Of a DNA stretch of 64,000 nt, positions 37,995 through 50,823 are shown piece by piece. Position numbers and translations under genes: made by a program. Position 1 is the stretch's first letter. Each line of letters begins with the position of its first letter. The stretch is taken from assembly GCF_010993775.1 (NCBI RefSeq), contig NZ_WOTO01000013.1, positions 62,001 through 126,000 of the forward strand, written 5' to 3'. The notes under the pieces are model-generated. The model had not been told where the DNA came from and made no database searches. It saw only the letters and a list, made by a program, of their open reading frames with translations. Source of the DNA: Fodinicola feengrottensis. GTDB taxonomy: Bacteria; Actinomycetota; Actinomycetes; Mycobacteriales; HKI-0501.

Positions 37995-39090
37995 CTAGTA
38001 CGCAGACTCGAGTAGCGCTGTCGCTTCGGCGAGAGAAGGAACTCGGGGGCTGTTGCGAGTGACCGCGTCGGCCAGGGCGGTGGCGGCGATCGATCGCGGG
38101 CAGCATTCCTCGGTCAACGTCAAGGTCGCGTAATGGCCGCACTATATCGACACCGTCAGCGATGTCGAGGGCGGCGGCGACAGGATCATCAACGCTCAAA
38201 GCAAAACCGGCGGGTTCGTACGCTTCAGGGGAGAATCTCATCACGGCGGCCAGTACCGAAGCCAGCGCGACCCCATGCGCAGTGCCGGTAAACGCCGTTA
38301 TCGCGTGACCAAAGCCGTGCACGAGCCCCAGCCCGGAAATCGTCAAAGCCTGCCCAGCCAAATGGGCGCCCACCATCACCTGACCGCGGGCGTCCAGATC
38401 GGACCCATCCGCGTACGCGACTGGCAGCCAGCGACTGACCAGTCGCACGGCCTCTGCCGCGTACCCGATGGAAACGGCGTTCGCGTTGCGGGAAGCCAAC
38501 GATTCCAAGCCGTGGACGAGGGCATCGATGCCGGTGGCGGCGGTGACGTGGGGTGGGAGGCGGAGAGTCAGTTCCGGGTCCAGGACAGCGATGCGGGGTT
38601 TGACCGATGAGTGTCCAATGTAGACCTTGCGGCGCCGGTGAGTGTCCTCGATGACGGCGAAGCCATTGGTTTCCGCGCCGGTGCCGGAGGTGGTGGGGAT
38701 GGCGATGAGAGGCCAGCCGGGCGCGGTCCAGTCGCCAGTGGATGCGGACGGGTTCGCGGCCAGCAGAGCGATTGCCTTGGCCGCGTCCAGGACCGAGCCG
38801 CCACCGAGGGCGACGATCGCGGCGGGGCCGAAGACACGTGCGGTGGCCGCGGCAGTGTCGATGGCGGTGGTGGACGGATTGGGTCCGATCGCGTCGTAGC
38901 AGGTGTGTTCGAGACCGGCGGCGGTCAGGATTTTCAGGGCGCGGTCGACGATTCCGGTGGCACGTAGGCCCTGGTCGGTGACCAGTAAAACGCGGTGCTG
39001 AGCAGTCGAGGCGATGAAATTGGCGAGTTGGTCGAGGATGCCGGCACCGAACTCGATGCGGCCGGTGGGCTCGATACTGAAGGTGGTCAT
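37995..39090 (-). CDS. Iron-containing alcohol dehydrogenase, frame-broken at 3' end
   Basis: Group III alcohol dehydrogenase: GGGSVLDAAKAIALLAANP (NAD(P) site), PLIAIPTTSGTGAE, metal ligands in GIDALVHGLESL, GLGLVHGFGHAI and GTAHGVALA. The C-terminus breaks in the tandem GATCGATC near 38090; dropping one 4-bp unit gives MLPAIAATALADAVTRNSPRVPSLAEATALLESAY and a stop at 37995. The start is immediately next to the enolase stop (1 bp), so it is one operon with the enolase-superfamily gene. Probably a sugar-acid or diol catabolic enzyme. Confidence 0.87.
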
Positions 39091-39091
39091 G

Positions 39092-40204
39092 TCAGGAGAT
39101 CCGCCATCGCCCGATCGCCTCCTCGTCCAGTTCGATGCCGAGGCCGGCCGCCGCCGGAACCTCCAACTCACCGGCCGCGGTAATCGTCAAAGGCTGTGAC
39201 AACAGGAAATCCCGGCGCGCCGGGGTCCACCGCGGCGGGTCGTACGGGAACTCGAAATACGGGCCGCCGCCGACGCCGGCGCTGACCTGTAGGTTGGCCA
39301 GCACGCCGACGCCGTTGGTCCAGCTGTGCGGGGTGAACTGCCGGTGCCGGAGCTGGGCCAGCTCGGCGAGCGTACGGGCGCGGAGCATGCCGACCGCGAG
39401 CACCACGTCCATTTGGTAGATGTCCAACACGTCGGTTTCCAGGTAGCGCAGGATTTCCGGCACCGAGTGCTGCATTTCGCCGCCAGCGATCCGGACCCCG
39501 GGATTCTCCGCGCGAAGCGTCCTGAAACCGTCGATGTCCGCGTACGGCAACGGTTCCTCGACCCAGAAGACGTCGAGTTCGGCGAGCCGCCGTACCAACC
39601 GCCGGGTAGCCGCGAGGTCGGTGCCGGCCGCGGTGTCGCCGGCCATCCGCCAGGACTGGTTCAAGTCGACCATCACCACGAAATCCGGGCCGAGGGCGTC
39701 CCTGACCGCGGCCACCGTCAGGACGCCTTCGGCCGCGCGGTCTCGGTCAATCCGGATTTTCATCGCGCGGAAGCCGTTTTCGCGGGCCGCGAGGGCCGAC
39801 TCGACGCGTTCGGCCGGCGGTTTCAGCTCCGCACAGGAGGCGTAAACCGGCAGGGATCGCGCAGCGTTGCCGAAAAGCGTGGCGACCGGCAAGCCGGCGA
39901 CCTTGCCGATGATGTCCCACAGCGCGACTTCCAGCGGCCAGTAGCAGCCACCGTGGAAATTGGCCGTCTCAATGGCTTTCACGTGCCGGACGATGTCCAG
40001 CGGGTCCTCGCCCAGAAAAAGGTTTTTGAAAGCTTCGAAACCATCCATCGTGTCGCCGGAGCCGATGCCGGTCAGGCCCTCGTCGGTGTGCACTCGTACG
40101 ACGGTGGCGTCGAAATGGTCGCGGGGGACGGGATCCCAGGCCGCCCGCAGCGGCGGGTCCAGGTCCAGCCGGAGCCGGTCCAAGGTGATATCGGTGATCT
40201 TCAC
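39092..40204 (-). CDS. Mandelate racemase/muconate lactonising enzyme family protein
   Basis: Intact 370-residue enolase-superfamily enzyme: base motif RAMKIRID (K-x-R), metal ligands in VDLNQSW, FWVEEPL and IAGGEMQ, and FTPHSWTNG near the end carrying the second acid/base His. GTG start. Typical reactions are sugar-acid dehydration or racemisation. It forms an operon with the downstream Fe-alcohol dehydrogenase and is divergent from an IclR regulator, a classic acid-sugar or aromatic catabolic layout. Confidence 0.92.
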   Translation of the reverse strand: MKITDITLDRLRLDLDPPLRAAWDPVPRDHFDATVVRVHTDEGLTGIGSGDTMDGFEAFKNLFLGEDPLDIVRHVKAIETANFHGGCYWPLEVALWDIIGKVAGLPVATLFGNAARSLPVYASCAELKPPAERVESALAARENGFRAMKIRIDRDRAAEGVLTVAAVRDALGPDFVVMVDLNQSWRMAGDTAAGTDLAATRRLVRRLAELDVFWVEEPLPYADIDGFRTLRAENPGVRIAGGEMQHSVPEILRYLETDVLDIYQMDVVLAVGMLRARTLAELAQLRHRQFTPHSWTNGVGVLANLQVSAGVGGGPYFEFPYDPPRWTPARRDFLLSQPLTITAAGELEVPAAAGLGIELDEEAIGRWRIS

Positions 40205-40420
40205 CCTGTCACGGCCGTGCCATCACGACGAACCAGCGCGGGAAGCGCGAAAGCCATCGGAAACCTCCAGCCAAGAGCTCGACAGCTCCGACGGTAAGAG
40301 CCGGAATTCCCGCTGGGCAAGGCTGTCGGGGGAATCGCAACGCACGTTGCGGTGGCGCCAACTCGGATCCGCGAATCACCGGGGTGAACGCGGCGTCTCC
40401 GGTGGATTACGCTTCGGGAT

Positions 40421-41397
40421 ATGACGTCGCAAGACGGTGACGCGTCCGCCATGCGGCAAGTCGGGTACGGCCTGCGGCGCGACCTGGACCTGCTGGAAGC
40501 GTTGGCGTCCGCGGAGGCGCAGCGGGCCGGCGGCCTCGGGGTGGTTCGGCTGAGCCAGTTGGCTGGCCGGGAGAAAAGCCAGGTGTCGCGGCGTTGAAGG
40601 CGCTGGCCGATGAGGGTGTCGTCGTCGAGCGTGACCCGGACACCCTCCACTACCGGCTCGGCTGGCGGTTGTTCTCGCTGGTCGCGCGTACGGTCGAAAA
40701 CCGGCTCGTGCAAGCCGCCGAGCGGGTGATGCACGGGCTGTCCGCCGAGCTCGAAGAGACGTGCCATCTGTGCGTGTTGCGGGACAGTGAGGTGCTCACG
40801 TTGCTGTCTGTTTCCGGCCATTCTTTCCGGCTGCATGGTTGGGAGGGCCGCGGGGTGCCGGCGGCTTGTACGTCCGCGGGCCGGGTGTTATTGATGGACG
40901 CGACTCCCGATGACCTTTACGTACGGTTCGGTGCGAACAACGATCTCGCCGCCGGTTTTCCGCGGTCCGCGGCGCGTACGCTGCCGGAGTTGTGGATTCA
41001 GATCCAGAGCTGCCGGCGGGACGGTTACGCCCGGGTCTACGAGGAGTTCGAGGACGGCGTGTCCGGAGTTTCCGCGCCGGTACGGGACTTTCGTGGCCGG
41101 GTGATCGCGGCGCTGAACATCTCCGCGCCGACCGAGCGGATCGGCGACCGGTTGCACGTGGCCGGCCGGGTCACCGCGAGGGCCGCCGCGCAGGTGTCCA
41201 CTCAGCTCGGCTGGGAGTCAGATCGGTCCGAGGCCTCGAAAACCTGGCCGACTTGGGGGCAGTTTATCGCAGCAAAAGGTGCGTACTACAACAAATCGCT
41301 ACCACCGAGTGTGCGAAAAGGCGACCGGCACCCGTACAATCCGGTTTCGCACCACTCATCCCGGGCTGACCAGCATGTACGGAGTGCCGATCGATGA
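40421..41397 (+). CDS. IclR family transcriptional regulator, frame-broken
   Basis: N-terminal winged helix (DLDLLEALASAE, VVRLSQLAGREKSQVSR...LKALADEGVVVERD) and C-terminal ligand domain (CHLCVLRDSEVLTLLSVSG, CTSAGRVLLMDA, GVSAPVRDFRGRVIAALNISAP). The break near 40597 is fixed by one G (SRALKALADEG), so the gene starts at ATG 40421. The tail after TQLGWE is unusually long and may hide another shift. It is divergent from the enolase/Fe-ADH operon and presumably controls it. Confidence 0.87.
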
Positions 41398-41942
41398 GAC
41401 TCGACGAGTTTCTGCACAACCTCGCCCCCGGCTACTACTGGCGCCGGCGGCGGTTACGGCAGCTCCTGATCGGCTCCGGCGTTCTCGCCGCGGCCGGAGT
41501 CGTCGGCTTCGGTGCGTACGCGCTCACCTCGTCCGGTCACCCGCCGGTCAGTCAGCAACCTGCTGCGCAGGCTCCGATCAGCACGCCCGCGACGCCAGGC
41601 CCAACCCCTTCGGCGGTTCCTTCGCCGACACCTGGTGCGCTGCCGCCGGACAGTCAGACCGGCCGTACGCAGACGGTCGCCAACGCTCCGATCGCTGCCC
41701 CAGGCGGACACGTTGGTGCAGGTCAAGCGGCATCTCCACCGCGCAGTAGCCGGCCGGCGCCGCCGCCAGCGAAGCCCGCGCCAGTCAAGCCCGCGCCGCC
41801 GTCCCGGCCGCGGCCGGGTCCGCCCACCTTCGACCCGTTCCCACCGCCGGGCAGCTGGCCAGGCGGCGGTGGCCATGGCCCCGGCCGGCACCGCTTCGGA
41901 TCTGGCGGTCCCCGGCACGGCAGTCACGGCCACGGCTGTTAG
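41394..41942 (+). CDS. Single-pass membrane protein with Pro-rich extracytoplasmic tail
   Basis: A 182-residue protein: basic N-terminus, one membrane helix (LLIGSGVLAAAGVVGFGAYAL), then a long Pro/Ala/Ser-rich disordered region ending in a Gly/His-rich tail (GGGGHGPGRHRFGSGG, HGSHGHGC) that could bind metal. No family recognised. ATG overlaps the IclR stop by 4 bp. Confidence 0.65.
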   Translation: MRLDEFLHNLAPGYYWRRRRLRQLLIGSGVLAAAGVVGFGAYALTSSGHPPVSQQPAAQAPISTPATPGPTPSAVPSPTPGALPPDSQTGRTQTVANAPIAAPGGHVGAGQAASPPRSSRPAPPPAKPAPVKPAPPSRPRPGPPTFDPFPPPGSWPGGGGHGPGRHRFGSGGPRHGSHGHGC

Positions 41943-41943
41943 G

Positions 41944-42849
41944 TCACCGTAGGGCGCCCGCGGTCATGCCTTCGGTGATGCGCCGCTGGAAGATGACATA
42001 GACCAGCAGGACCGGCACCATCGAGATGACCAGCCCGGCGAAAAGGCCGCTGAAGTCGCTGCGATAGCCACGGTTGACGCTGAGGTTGGCCAGGCCCTGC
42101 GCGATCACGAATTTGTTCGGGTCGGTGGTGAGCACCAGCGGCAGCAGATATTCGTTCCACATGCCCAAAAAGTTGAAGATACCAATGCTGATCAAGCCAG
42201 GTTTGGCCAGCGGCAGCATCACCCGAAAGAATGCGCCCCAATGCGAGCAGCCGTCGAGTAGGGCGGCTTCGACGAGGGTGGACGGTTGGGTACGAAAGAA
42301 GGCGCAGAGAAAGAAAATCGAGAACGACATCGACTGGGTGGCGTAAACCAGGATGAGGCCTTGGTACGTGTTAAGCAGGCCGAGATTCTTCACGACGAAG
42401 AAAAGGGGGACCAGCGCGAGGAAAACCGGGAAGAGCATGCCGCCGACGAAAATGTAGTAGACGACCCGGTTGCCTGGGAAGGAGAACCGGGCAAGCACGT
42501 ACGCGACCATGGACGACAGCAACAAGGTCAGCGCCACCCCGCCCAGTACGACAATCACGCTGTTGACGAAATAGCTGCCGATATTGGCCTGGTCCCAGGC
42601 GCGTACGAAGTTCTCGAACCGCCATCGGGCCGGCAGCGTCCACGGGCTGGTGAAGATCTCCGGGTCGGATTTCAGCGCGGACAGTACGCTCCAGAGCAGC
42701 GGGACGGTCACCATGACGGCCCAGATCACCAGAAATCCGTGCGATGCGATCGTCAGACCGCCGCCGATGGGACGCGGGCGTTTGCTCTGTCCACTGTGGT
42801 CGGTGGTCAGCGTGGGGGTGTCGCTGCGGGTGGGCAGCCTGAGGGTCAT
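41944..42849 (-). CDS. Carbohydrate ABC transporter permease (MalG type)
   Basis: Intact 301-residue, six-helix permease with the EAA loop EAALLDGCSHWGAFFRVMLPLAKPG for ATPase contact. Closest to MalG/LacG sugar permeases (WALWINS-like start replaced by FTSPWTLPARWRFENFVRAW). It pairs with the MalF-type permease 13 bp upstream. No ATPase or solute-binding protein is encoded nearby, so these must be supplied from elsewhere. Confidence 0.92.
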   Translation of the reverse strand: MTLRLPTRSDTPTLTTDHSGQSKRPRPIGGGLTIASHGFLVIWAVMVTVPLLWSVLSALKSDPEIFTSPWTLPARWRFENFVRAWDQANIGSYFVNSVIVVLGGVALTLLLSSMVAYVLARFSFPGNRVVYYIFVGGMLFPVFLALVPLFFVVKNLGLLNTYQGLILVYATQSMSFSIFFLCAFFRTQPSTLVEAALLDGCSHWGAFFRVMLPLAKPGLISIGIFNFLGMWNEYLLPLVLTTDPNKFVIAQGLANLSVNRGYRSDFSGLFAGLVISMVPVLLVYVIFQRRITEGMTAGALR

Positions 42850-42862
42850 GGCGCGCTCCGCT

Positions 42863-43790
42863 TCAGTATTCCACCCGCTCGCGCCGGGATAGCCGGAACG
42901 CGATCACGGTCAGGAGCAGGGTGAGGACGAACATGGCCACGCCGATTGCCGACGCATAGCCGAATTTGCTGTAGGTGAAAGCATTGTCGAAGAGATAGAG
43001 CGCGACGACCTCGGTGGAGTTGTCTGGGCCGCCCGGACCGACGGTGAGGATTTGTACGAGCGCGAAGGTGTCCAATGCGCCGATCACCAGGTGCACCAAC
43101 GCGACCTGGATGGCGTCCCAGATCAGCGGGATCGTCATGTGCACGAAGGTCTGCATCCGGTTGGCGCCATCGAGCAGGCACGACTCGTAGAGCTCGCGGG
43201 GCACCGATCCCATCGCCGCGGTGAAAAGAACGACGTAGAAACCCACGCTGGCCCACACCGAGACGCCCAGCACAGCCGCCAGCGCGGTTTTGCTGTCACC
43301 GAGCCAGACCTGTTTGGCGCCGGACAGCCCGATCGCGGACAGGAAGCCGTTCAGCAGGCCGTTTTTCGGCTCGTAGATGAACTGCCAGAGCACCGCGATG
43401 ACCCGTCACCGAGAGCACGCTGGGAAAGAAGTAGACGACCTGGTAGAACCGGCCACCGGCGACGCCGCGGATGCCGGCGCGATGTTTGCGGCCACGCCCG
43501 CTGCCGCCGAAGTTGATCATCGATGAGAAGAACAGCGCCAGCACGATCACGATGATCGGGATCGAGATCAGCAGGAAGAGGTTGTTCTTCAACGCGATCC
43601 AGAAAATCGGGTCCTGGACGAGCCGGACGAAGTTGGCCAGCCCGACGAAGTTCGCCCGCGAGGTGAAGCCCTGCCAGTCGGTCAGCGCGATGTAGAAGGC
43701 CTGCGCGTACGGGGACAGCACGAAAATCGCGTAGAGAACGAACGGCAGCGCGAGGAAACTCAGGATGAATCTGTACTTGCCGTAGCGCAC
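42863..43790 (-). CDS. Carbohydrate ABC transporter permease (MalF/UgpA type), frame-broken
   Basis: FILSFLALPFVLYAIFVLSPYAQAFYIALTDW opens the first helix; the EAA loop reads ESCLLDGANRMQTFVHMTIPLIW. The break near 43405 disappears if GGG is GG (SVLSVTVIAVLWQFIYEP). GTG start chosen at 43790 because GGAGGG lies eight bases before it. First gene of the permease pair; upstream is the large helical-barrel protein with which it may form an uptake-and-degradation unit. Confidence 0.9.
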
Positions 43791-43949
43791 CCGGCCGCCC
43801 TCCATCCACAATCGGTGTCTTATAGAAACCTCCGGCAGACACGGGCGCCACCATAACCGGTGATTGCTCGTAGACCATTGCTCTGCCCAGTGGTCGCACG
43901 CCCGTGCCAGCGTCCTGCGCGAATGCCGTGGTCAGAGTAGACCGGTGGT

Positions 43950-46900
43950 CTAAAGGAGACCAGCTCTCGAACCGACCGTGACCCAGCCGTCACCACCAAG
44001 ATCGGTACGGACCAGCCGCCCCCGCGGTGTTGTCGCGTAAACCTCGACCACCTGCCGGCCGGGATGGTACGCCACAGCGGGATCGCTGACAGTGCGGCCG
44101 GCCAGTGCCTTCCAGCCCGGAGCGACGCTCGAAGAAGGGTCCCATCGCAGGTGGTGCAGCTCGCCGCCGCGGGCCCGGGCGACCAGGTCGACCGCACCGG
44201 CCGTCGGGTTGTTGACCGCTACAAGTCGTCCAACGGCCGCGAAGTTCCCGAGTGCCCGCCAGCTGTGGTCTGCCCGTCCATAGTGGACAATGCCGTCCGC
44301 GTCCAGCGCGAAGAGTTCCACCTGACCGGAGGGCGGATGGAACACCGCGGCCGGGCTCCCGGTCAACGGCGTGTCGGTGACCGGCCGCCAGCCCACGTGG
44401 TCTCGGTTGATTTTGTACGTACGACGAAGAACCCCGGTCGTGTCGATCGCGTAAATGTCGGTCCGGCCGGTGGCGGCGTTCTGGACGATTGTTGGTGCGG
44501 CCCCGAAGCGTACCGCCCGAATCGGCTCCCAGGGCGTGTATCCGTGCCGTAGGTCCAAAGCGCTGGTGTGGTGCACGCGCCCGTCGGCGGCCAGCACGTA
44601 GATCTCGACCTCGGCGGCCTGGTCGTCGAACAGCAGCGCCGGATCGCCCTGGAAAACCAGGTCACCGACCGGCCGCCATGGCCCGCGACCAGTGTCGCGG
44701 TGAAGGTACGTGTGCACCAACCGGCCGGCCTGATCGCGGGCATAGACCTCGATGCTCCCGGTCGCCGGATTATCCACCGCGACCGGATTTCCCGCTACCG
44801 CTTGCATATCATGCCGATCCCACGGCCCGGCCGGCCCGTCGCCCGTCGTACGTACGTGTGTGGTGGACCAGATCGTCGTCACCACGCCAAAAGATCTGCG
44901 TGCTGCTGAGCAGGCTGCTGGCTACCACCTGGCCGCCGGTCACCGGCGGACCGGCCGGGATCGGGGTGGGGTGGGCGATCGCGTCGAATTCCGCGGTGAC
45001 CTTGGTCGACAGGTCCGTCCGCACCGCGGGGGGCGGAAAGAACGCGCGGCCGGTCAGCTTCAGCATCGCGCCAATCAGAATGGGCGCGTTCGCCCAACCG
45101 GTCTCGACGCAGTACGGCCCCCAGCCAATATCCGCGTTACTGCCGAAATACTCCCAATGGCCGAAGTCAAAGGACCGCATCCAGGCGCCGGACAGTGGCG
45201 AGTCGTCGTCGATTTGAATCCGGGACAGATAGTCGAGTACGCCGGTGCCAAGCTCGTCGAAGACGGACTCGCCAGTCACCTGGTGCGCCAACGGCAGGAA
45301 CATCGCGGCGAAACCAACAGTGTAGAGCTGGTCGGTGACGGTGTCCCCGTTCTGCTGGACGATCGACTGCTCATCCTGCCCGTACGTCGCGTTGCTGGAG
45401 GGATTCCGGCCGTCCCATTCGGCCAGGGCCCCACTGTCCGGATCCTGGCGCTCACGGAGAAACTCACCGATCCGCATGATCACGTCGAGATAGCTCGACT
45501 TCTGGGTGTAGTGATAGGCGGCCAGCAAAGGCAGCAGAAACCGGATGTATTCCGCGGTCCGACTGGTTTCCAGCCGCATCCGCGGAAATTCCGCGACCAT
45601 GTGGTCGAGGCCGCGGGTGGCGAAGTCGAGATAGCGCTGGTCGCTGGTCGCCGCGTACGCTAGCAGCAACGCGGTCTGCGGGGTGCTTTGCCAATGGGCG
45701 CTGACGTCGAGGTTCTCGGTCAGCGGCAGCCGAGAAATGGCTTCCCAGCCCTGGCCAATCAGATATGACGGCGTACGCCACGGATTGACCTGCAGCCCGA
45801 ACTCGGCGTCGGACGTACGGATCAGTGCTTCGACCCCGCGAAGTCCCTGCGCGACAGTCTCGTCATCGCCGCGGCGGATGCCGTCGGCCAGCACCAACGC
45901 GGAAATCCAGCCATTGTCGTCCGAGAACAGATTATCCATCTCGACCAGCGTTTTCCAGTATTCGCGGGTCTCCCAGGAGCCGTAGACGGCGGTACGATCC
46001 AACACCTGCATGCGATCCAGGACCAGCCGCATGAGATTGCCAGCGATGGTCGCATAGCGATCGTCGCCAGTCAGCTCCGCGTAGAGCTGGAATGCGTACG
46101 CGTTCTCGACATAGCCGTCGCCGCGACGGACTCCGCGGAACGGATGCGAACCGTCGGGCTGGATCTCGCTGGCGAAGCCCTCGGCGATGCCGGCCGAGCC
46201 GTCCGGCTGGTCATAGAACATGCCGGCTTCGTGATACCAGCGAAAACCTCGCTCCAGCATCCGCGAATAGCGCTCCTCGCGGGGACCGACGACGAGCCGC
46301 GTCTGCCACGTCTGATCGCCGGATCGTACGGTGAAGACGTGGTCGCCGTCCGGCAGGCTCAGCGGCTCCGACTCCCATTCTCCGGCCGAAATCTCGTGCA
46401 GCGGGACCTCGGAGTCGACCGGTTTCGTGGCGGACACCCGCAGTCGTACCCCAGCGCCCGAAGCGGCCCATTCCGGTGGAGCCGTACGAATGGTCACCTC
46501 GCTGAAGTCGACCGGCGCGTTTTGCAGCGACATCAGCAAATCTCGGACTACCTTCCGCCAGCGACTCGTCAGCCGGTAGTGACCGTGCTGGAAGTTGCTC
46601 AAGGCCGTGGTGGCGAAGAACAGTTTGCCGGCGCCGGACGGAATCTCCAACAGGGCGGGAAAGCACTGCTCGGGCGGGCCGTACACGGCGGAATAAACGC
46701 CGGCGACCCGACCGTAAAGGAGCAACTCCGAGGCGTCCGCAGGCCGCTCGACCGGCAGATACCACGACTGTTGTTCGTCGAAAATCTCCAGCGAAGGCGA
46801 GAAAATCCGTTCGAAACCCGGACGGCCGTGGTGGTTGGGTGGGCAGCAGCCCGGTGGCGTATTCCACATAGCAGCGGCCGCCGGAGCGTACGTACGCCAT

Positions 46901-47116
46901 CAACCGCTCGGCCATGGATGCCCCAAGCTTCACCGGCTCCGGCCGCACCTGCCGGTAGCCGTCGGCGAGCACGATCACCGCCGCGTACTCGCGCAGGTCA
47001 GTGGTCTCAAGATCGGCCACCGGCAGCAGCTCGTACTGCACTTGGATCTCGGCCAACAGGGGCAGGAATCCGTCCGCGGTGGCGGGCTCGGCGAAAACGG
47101 CCGTTTGCTGCGGCAT
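43950..47116 (-). CDS. Large uncharacterised carbohydrate-active-like protein: N-domain + helical barrel + beta-propeller, frame-broken
   Basis: About 1050 residues without a signal peptide. The N-terminal domain resembles a class I amidotransferase-like fold (VAVIVLADGYRQ-type strand, MAYVRSGGRCYVEYATGLLP). The middle is an alpha/alpha-barrel resembling six-hairpin glycosidases (HPFRGVRRGDGYVENAYAF, NLFSDDNGWISALVLADGIR, YGPYCVETGWANAPI-like). The C-terminal third is a PLL-like propeller (IEVYARDQAGRLVHTYLH, TDIYAIDTTGVLRRTY, VELFALDADGIVHY). Breaks near 46850 and 44850 join three frames. Upstream of two sugar permeases on the same strand. Enzyme activity not provable by eye. Confidence 0.6.
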
Positions 47117-49598
<2,482 letters not shown>

Positions 49599-49602
<4 letters not shown>

Positions 49603-50330
49603 GAAAGGAAGCGGCGCGGGGTTTCGCCGAGTTCCTGTTTGAAGGCGGCCACGTAGGCGGACGGGGTCGCATAGCCTGCAGCGCTCGCCGCGGCCGTGAC
49701 CGATCCGCCGCTGGCCAACGAGTCGAGAGAGTGCAGGATGCGTGCTCGCCGATGCCATCCGCCCAGCGTGAGGCCGGTCTCGGCGGCGAAGGCGCGCTCC
49801 AGCGTACGGCTGCTGGCACCGACCCGTACGTCATCCAAGGACAGCGTTGGGTCGTCCATAAGGACACGAGCCGCGTCGGCCGCCCGCGGGTCCTGGGGGA
49901 GCGGCAGCAGCAGTGGTGCGTCGGGCAATGCTTTCAGTTGGTCCATAAGGACGGTGATCAGAGCGGCGTCGACAGGCTTGGAGAGGTCGAGAGGGCTCGT
50001 CTTCACGGCGTGCAGCAGCAGTTCGCGGACCAGTCCGGAGACGGTGATGGCCCGTGTCTTGCACGGCAGTGCGGGGAGGTCGGACGAGAGATAGAGCGTG
50101 CGTACGGCTACCCGCGAGCGGTTGGCGATGGTCGCCGCCGCGCTGTCCGGGATCCACAGTGCCCGGTGTGGCGGGATCGCCCACGCGCCGGTCGCCGTCG
50201 AGATGGTCATGACGCCGGACGCGGCGTAGAGCAGTTGGTGCCAACCCGGCTCGATGGGCAGCGTGGCGCGGCCCGGCGGGTGGGTCACCGAGTAGCCGCG
50301 TACGTCCGGCTCGCGTCGCGATTTCGACAT
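49599..50330 (-). CDS. AraC family transcriptional regulator
   Basis: Intact 243-residue protein: cupin-like N-terminal sensor (HPPGRATLPIEPGWHQLLYAASGVMTI, RALWIPDSAAATI) and C-terminal double helix-turn-helix (LDDVRVGASSRTLERAFAAETG, AAASAAGYATPSAYVAAFKQELGETPRRFL). This is the AraC subgroup often controlling a neighbouring efflux or glyoxalase gene; it is divergent from a VOC protein. Its stop overlaps the geoA stop region by four bases (convergent). Confidence 0.9.
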
Positions 50331-50384
50331 TTCCTGTCAGATCTTAAATGGCCCGACAAGTCTGCGCGATGTCACGATGAGGCC

Positions 50385-50758
50385 ATGACCATGAACCTCG
50401 CGCACTTCGCCATCAACGCCGACGATCCGGACGCCAGCCGCACCTTCTATGAGTCGGTCTTCGGCTGGCAGTTCCAGGCGTTCGGGCCGCCCGGATTCTT
50501 CCGGATCGCGACCGGCGACGATGGCTTGCCCGGTGCCCTGCAAAAGCGCCGTGACCTGGTCGAAGGGCAGCCGACCATCGGTCTGGAATGCACTTTCGGG
50601 GTTGAGGATGTCGATGCCATCGCGCGAAGAAAGTGACCGATGCCGGTGGCAAGATCATCATGCCGCGGTTCACCATCAGCGGTGTCGGGCATCTGATCTT
50701 TTTCACCGATCCGTCCGGAAACGCGATTGGCGCCATGCAGTACGACTCGCGGGCTTGA
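50385..50758 (+). CDS. VOC/glyoxalase-fold protein, frame-broken
   Basis: A roughly 124-residue vicinal-oxygen-chelate protein: MNLAHFAINADDPDASRTFYESVFGWQF, ARIA-like beta strands, then TDAGGKIIMPRFTISGVGHLIFFTDPSGNAIGAM. His near the start and Glu equivalents in the second half fit the fold, though metal ligands are incomplete. One break near 50630 in GCGAAGAAAG. ATG at 50385. Divergent from the AraC regulator. Such proteins include glyoxalase-like detoxifiers and antibiotic-binding proteins. Confidence 0.85.
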
Positions 50759-50823
50759 CATCTGTCGCGGCGGCGACTGGAGTCTGAAACGTATCAACCG
50801 CCGCTCCGAAAGGTTCGTACGAC

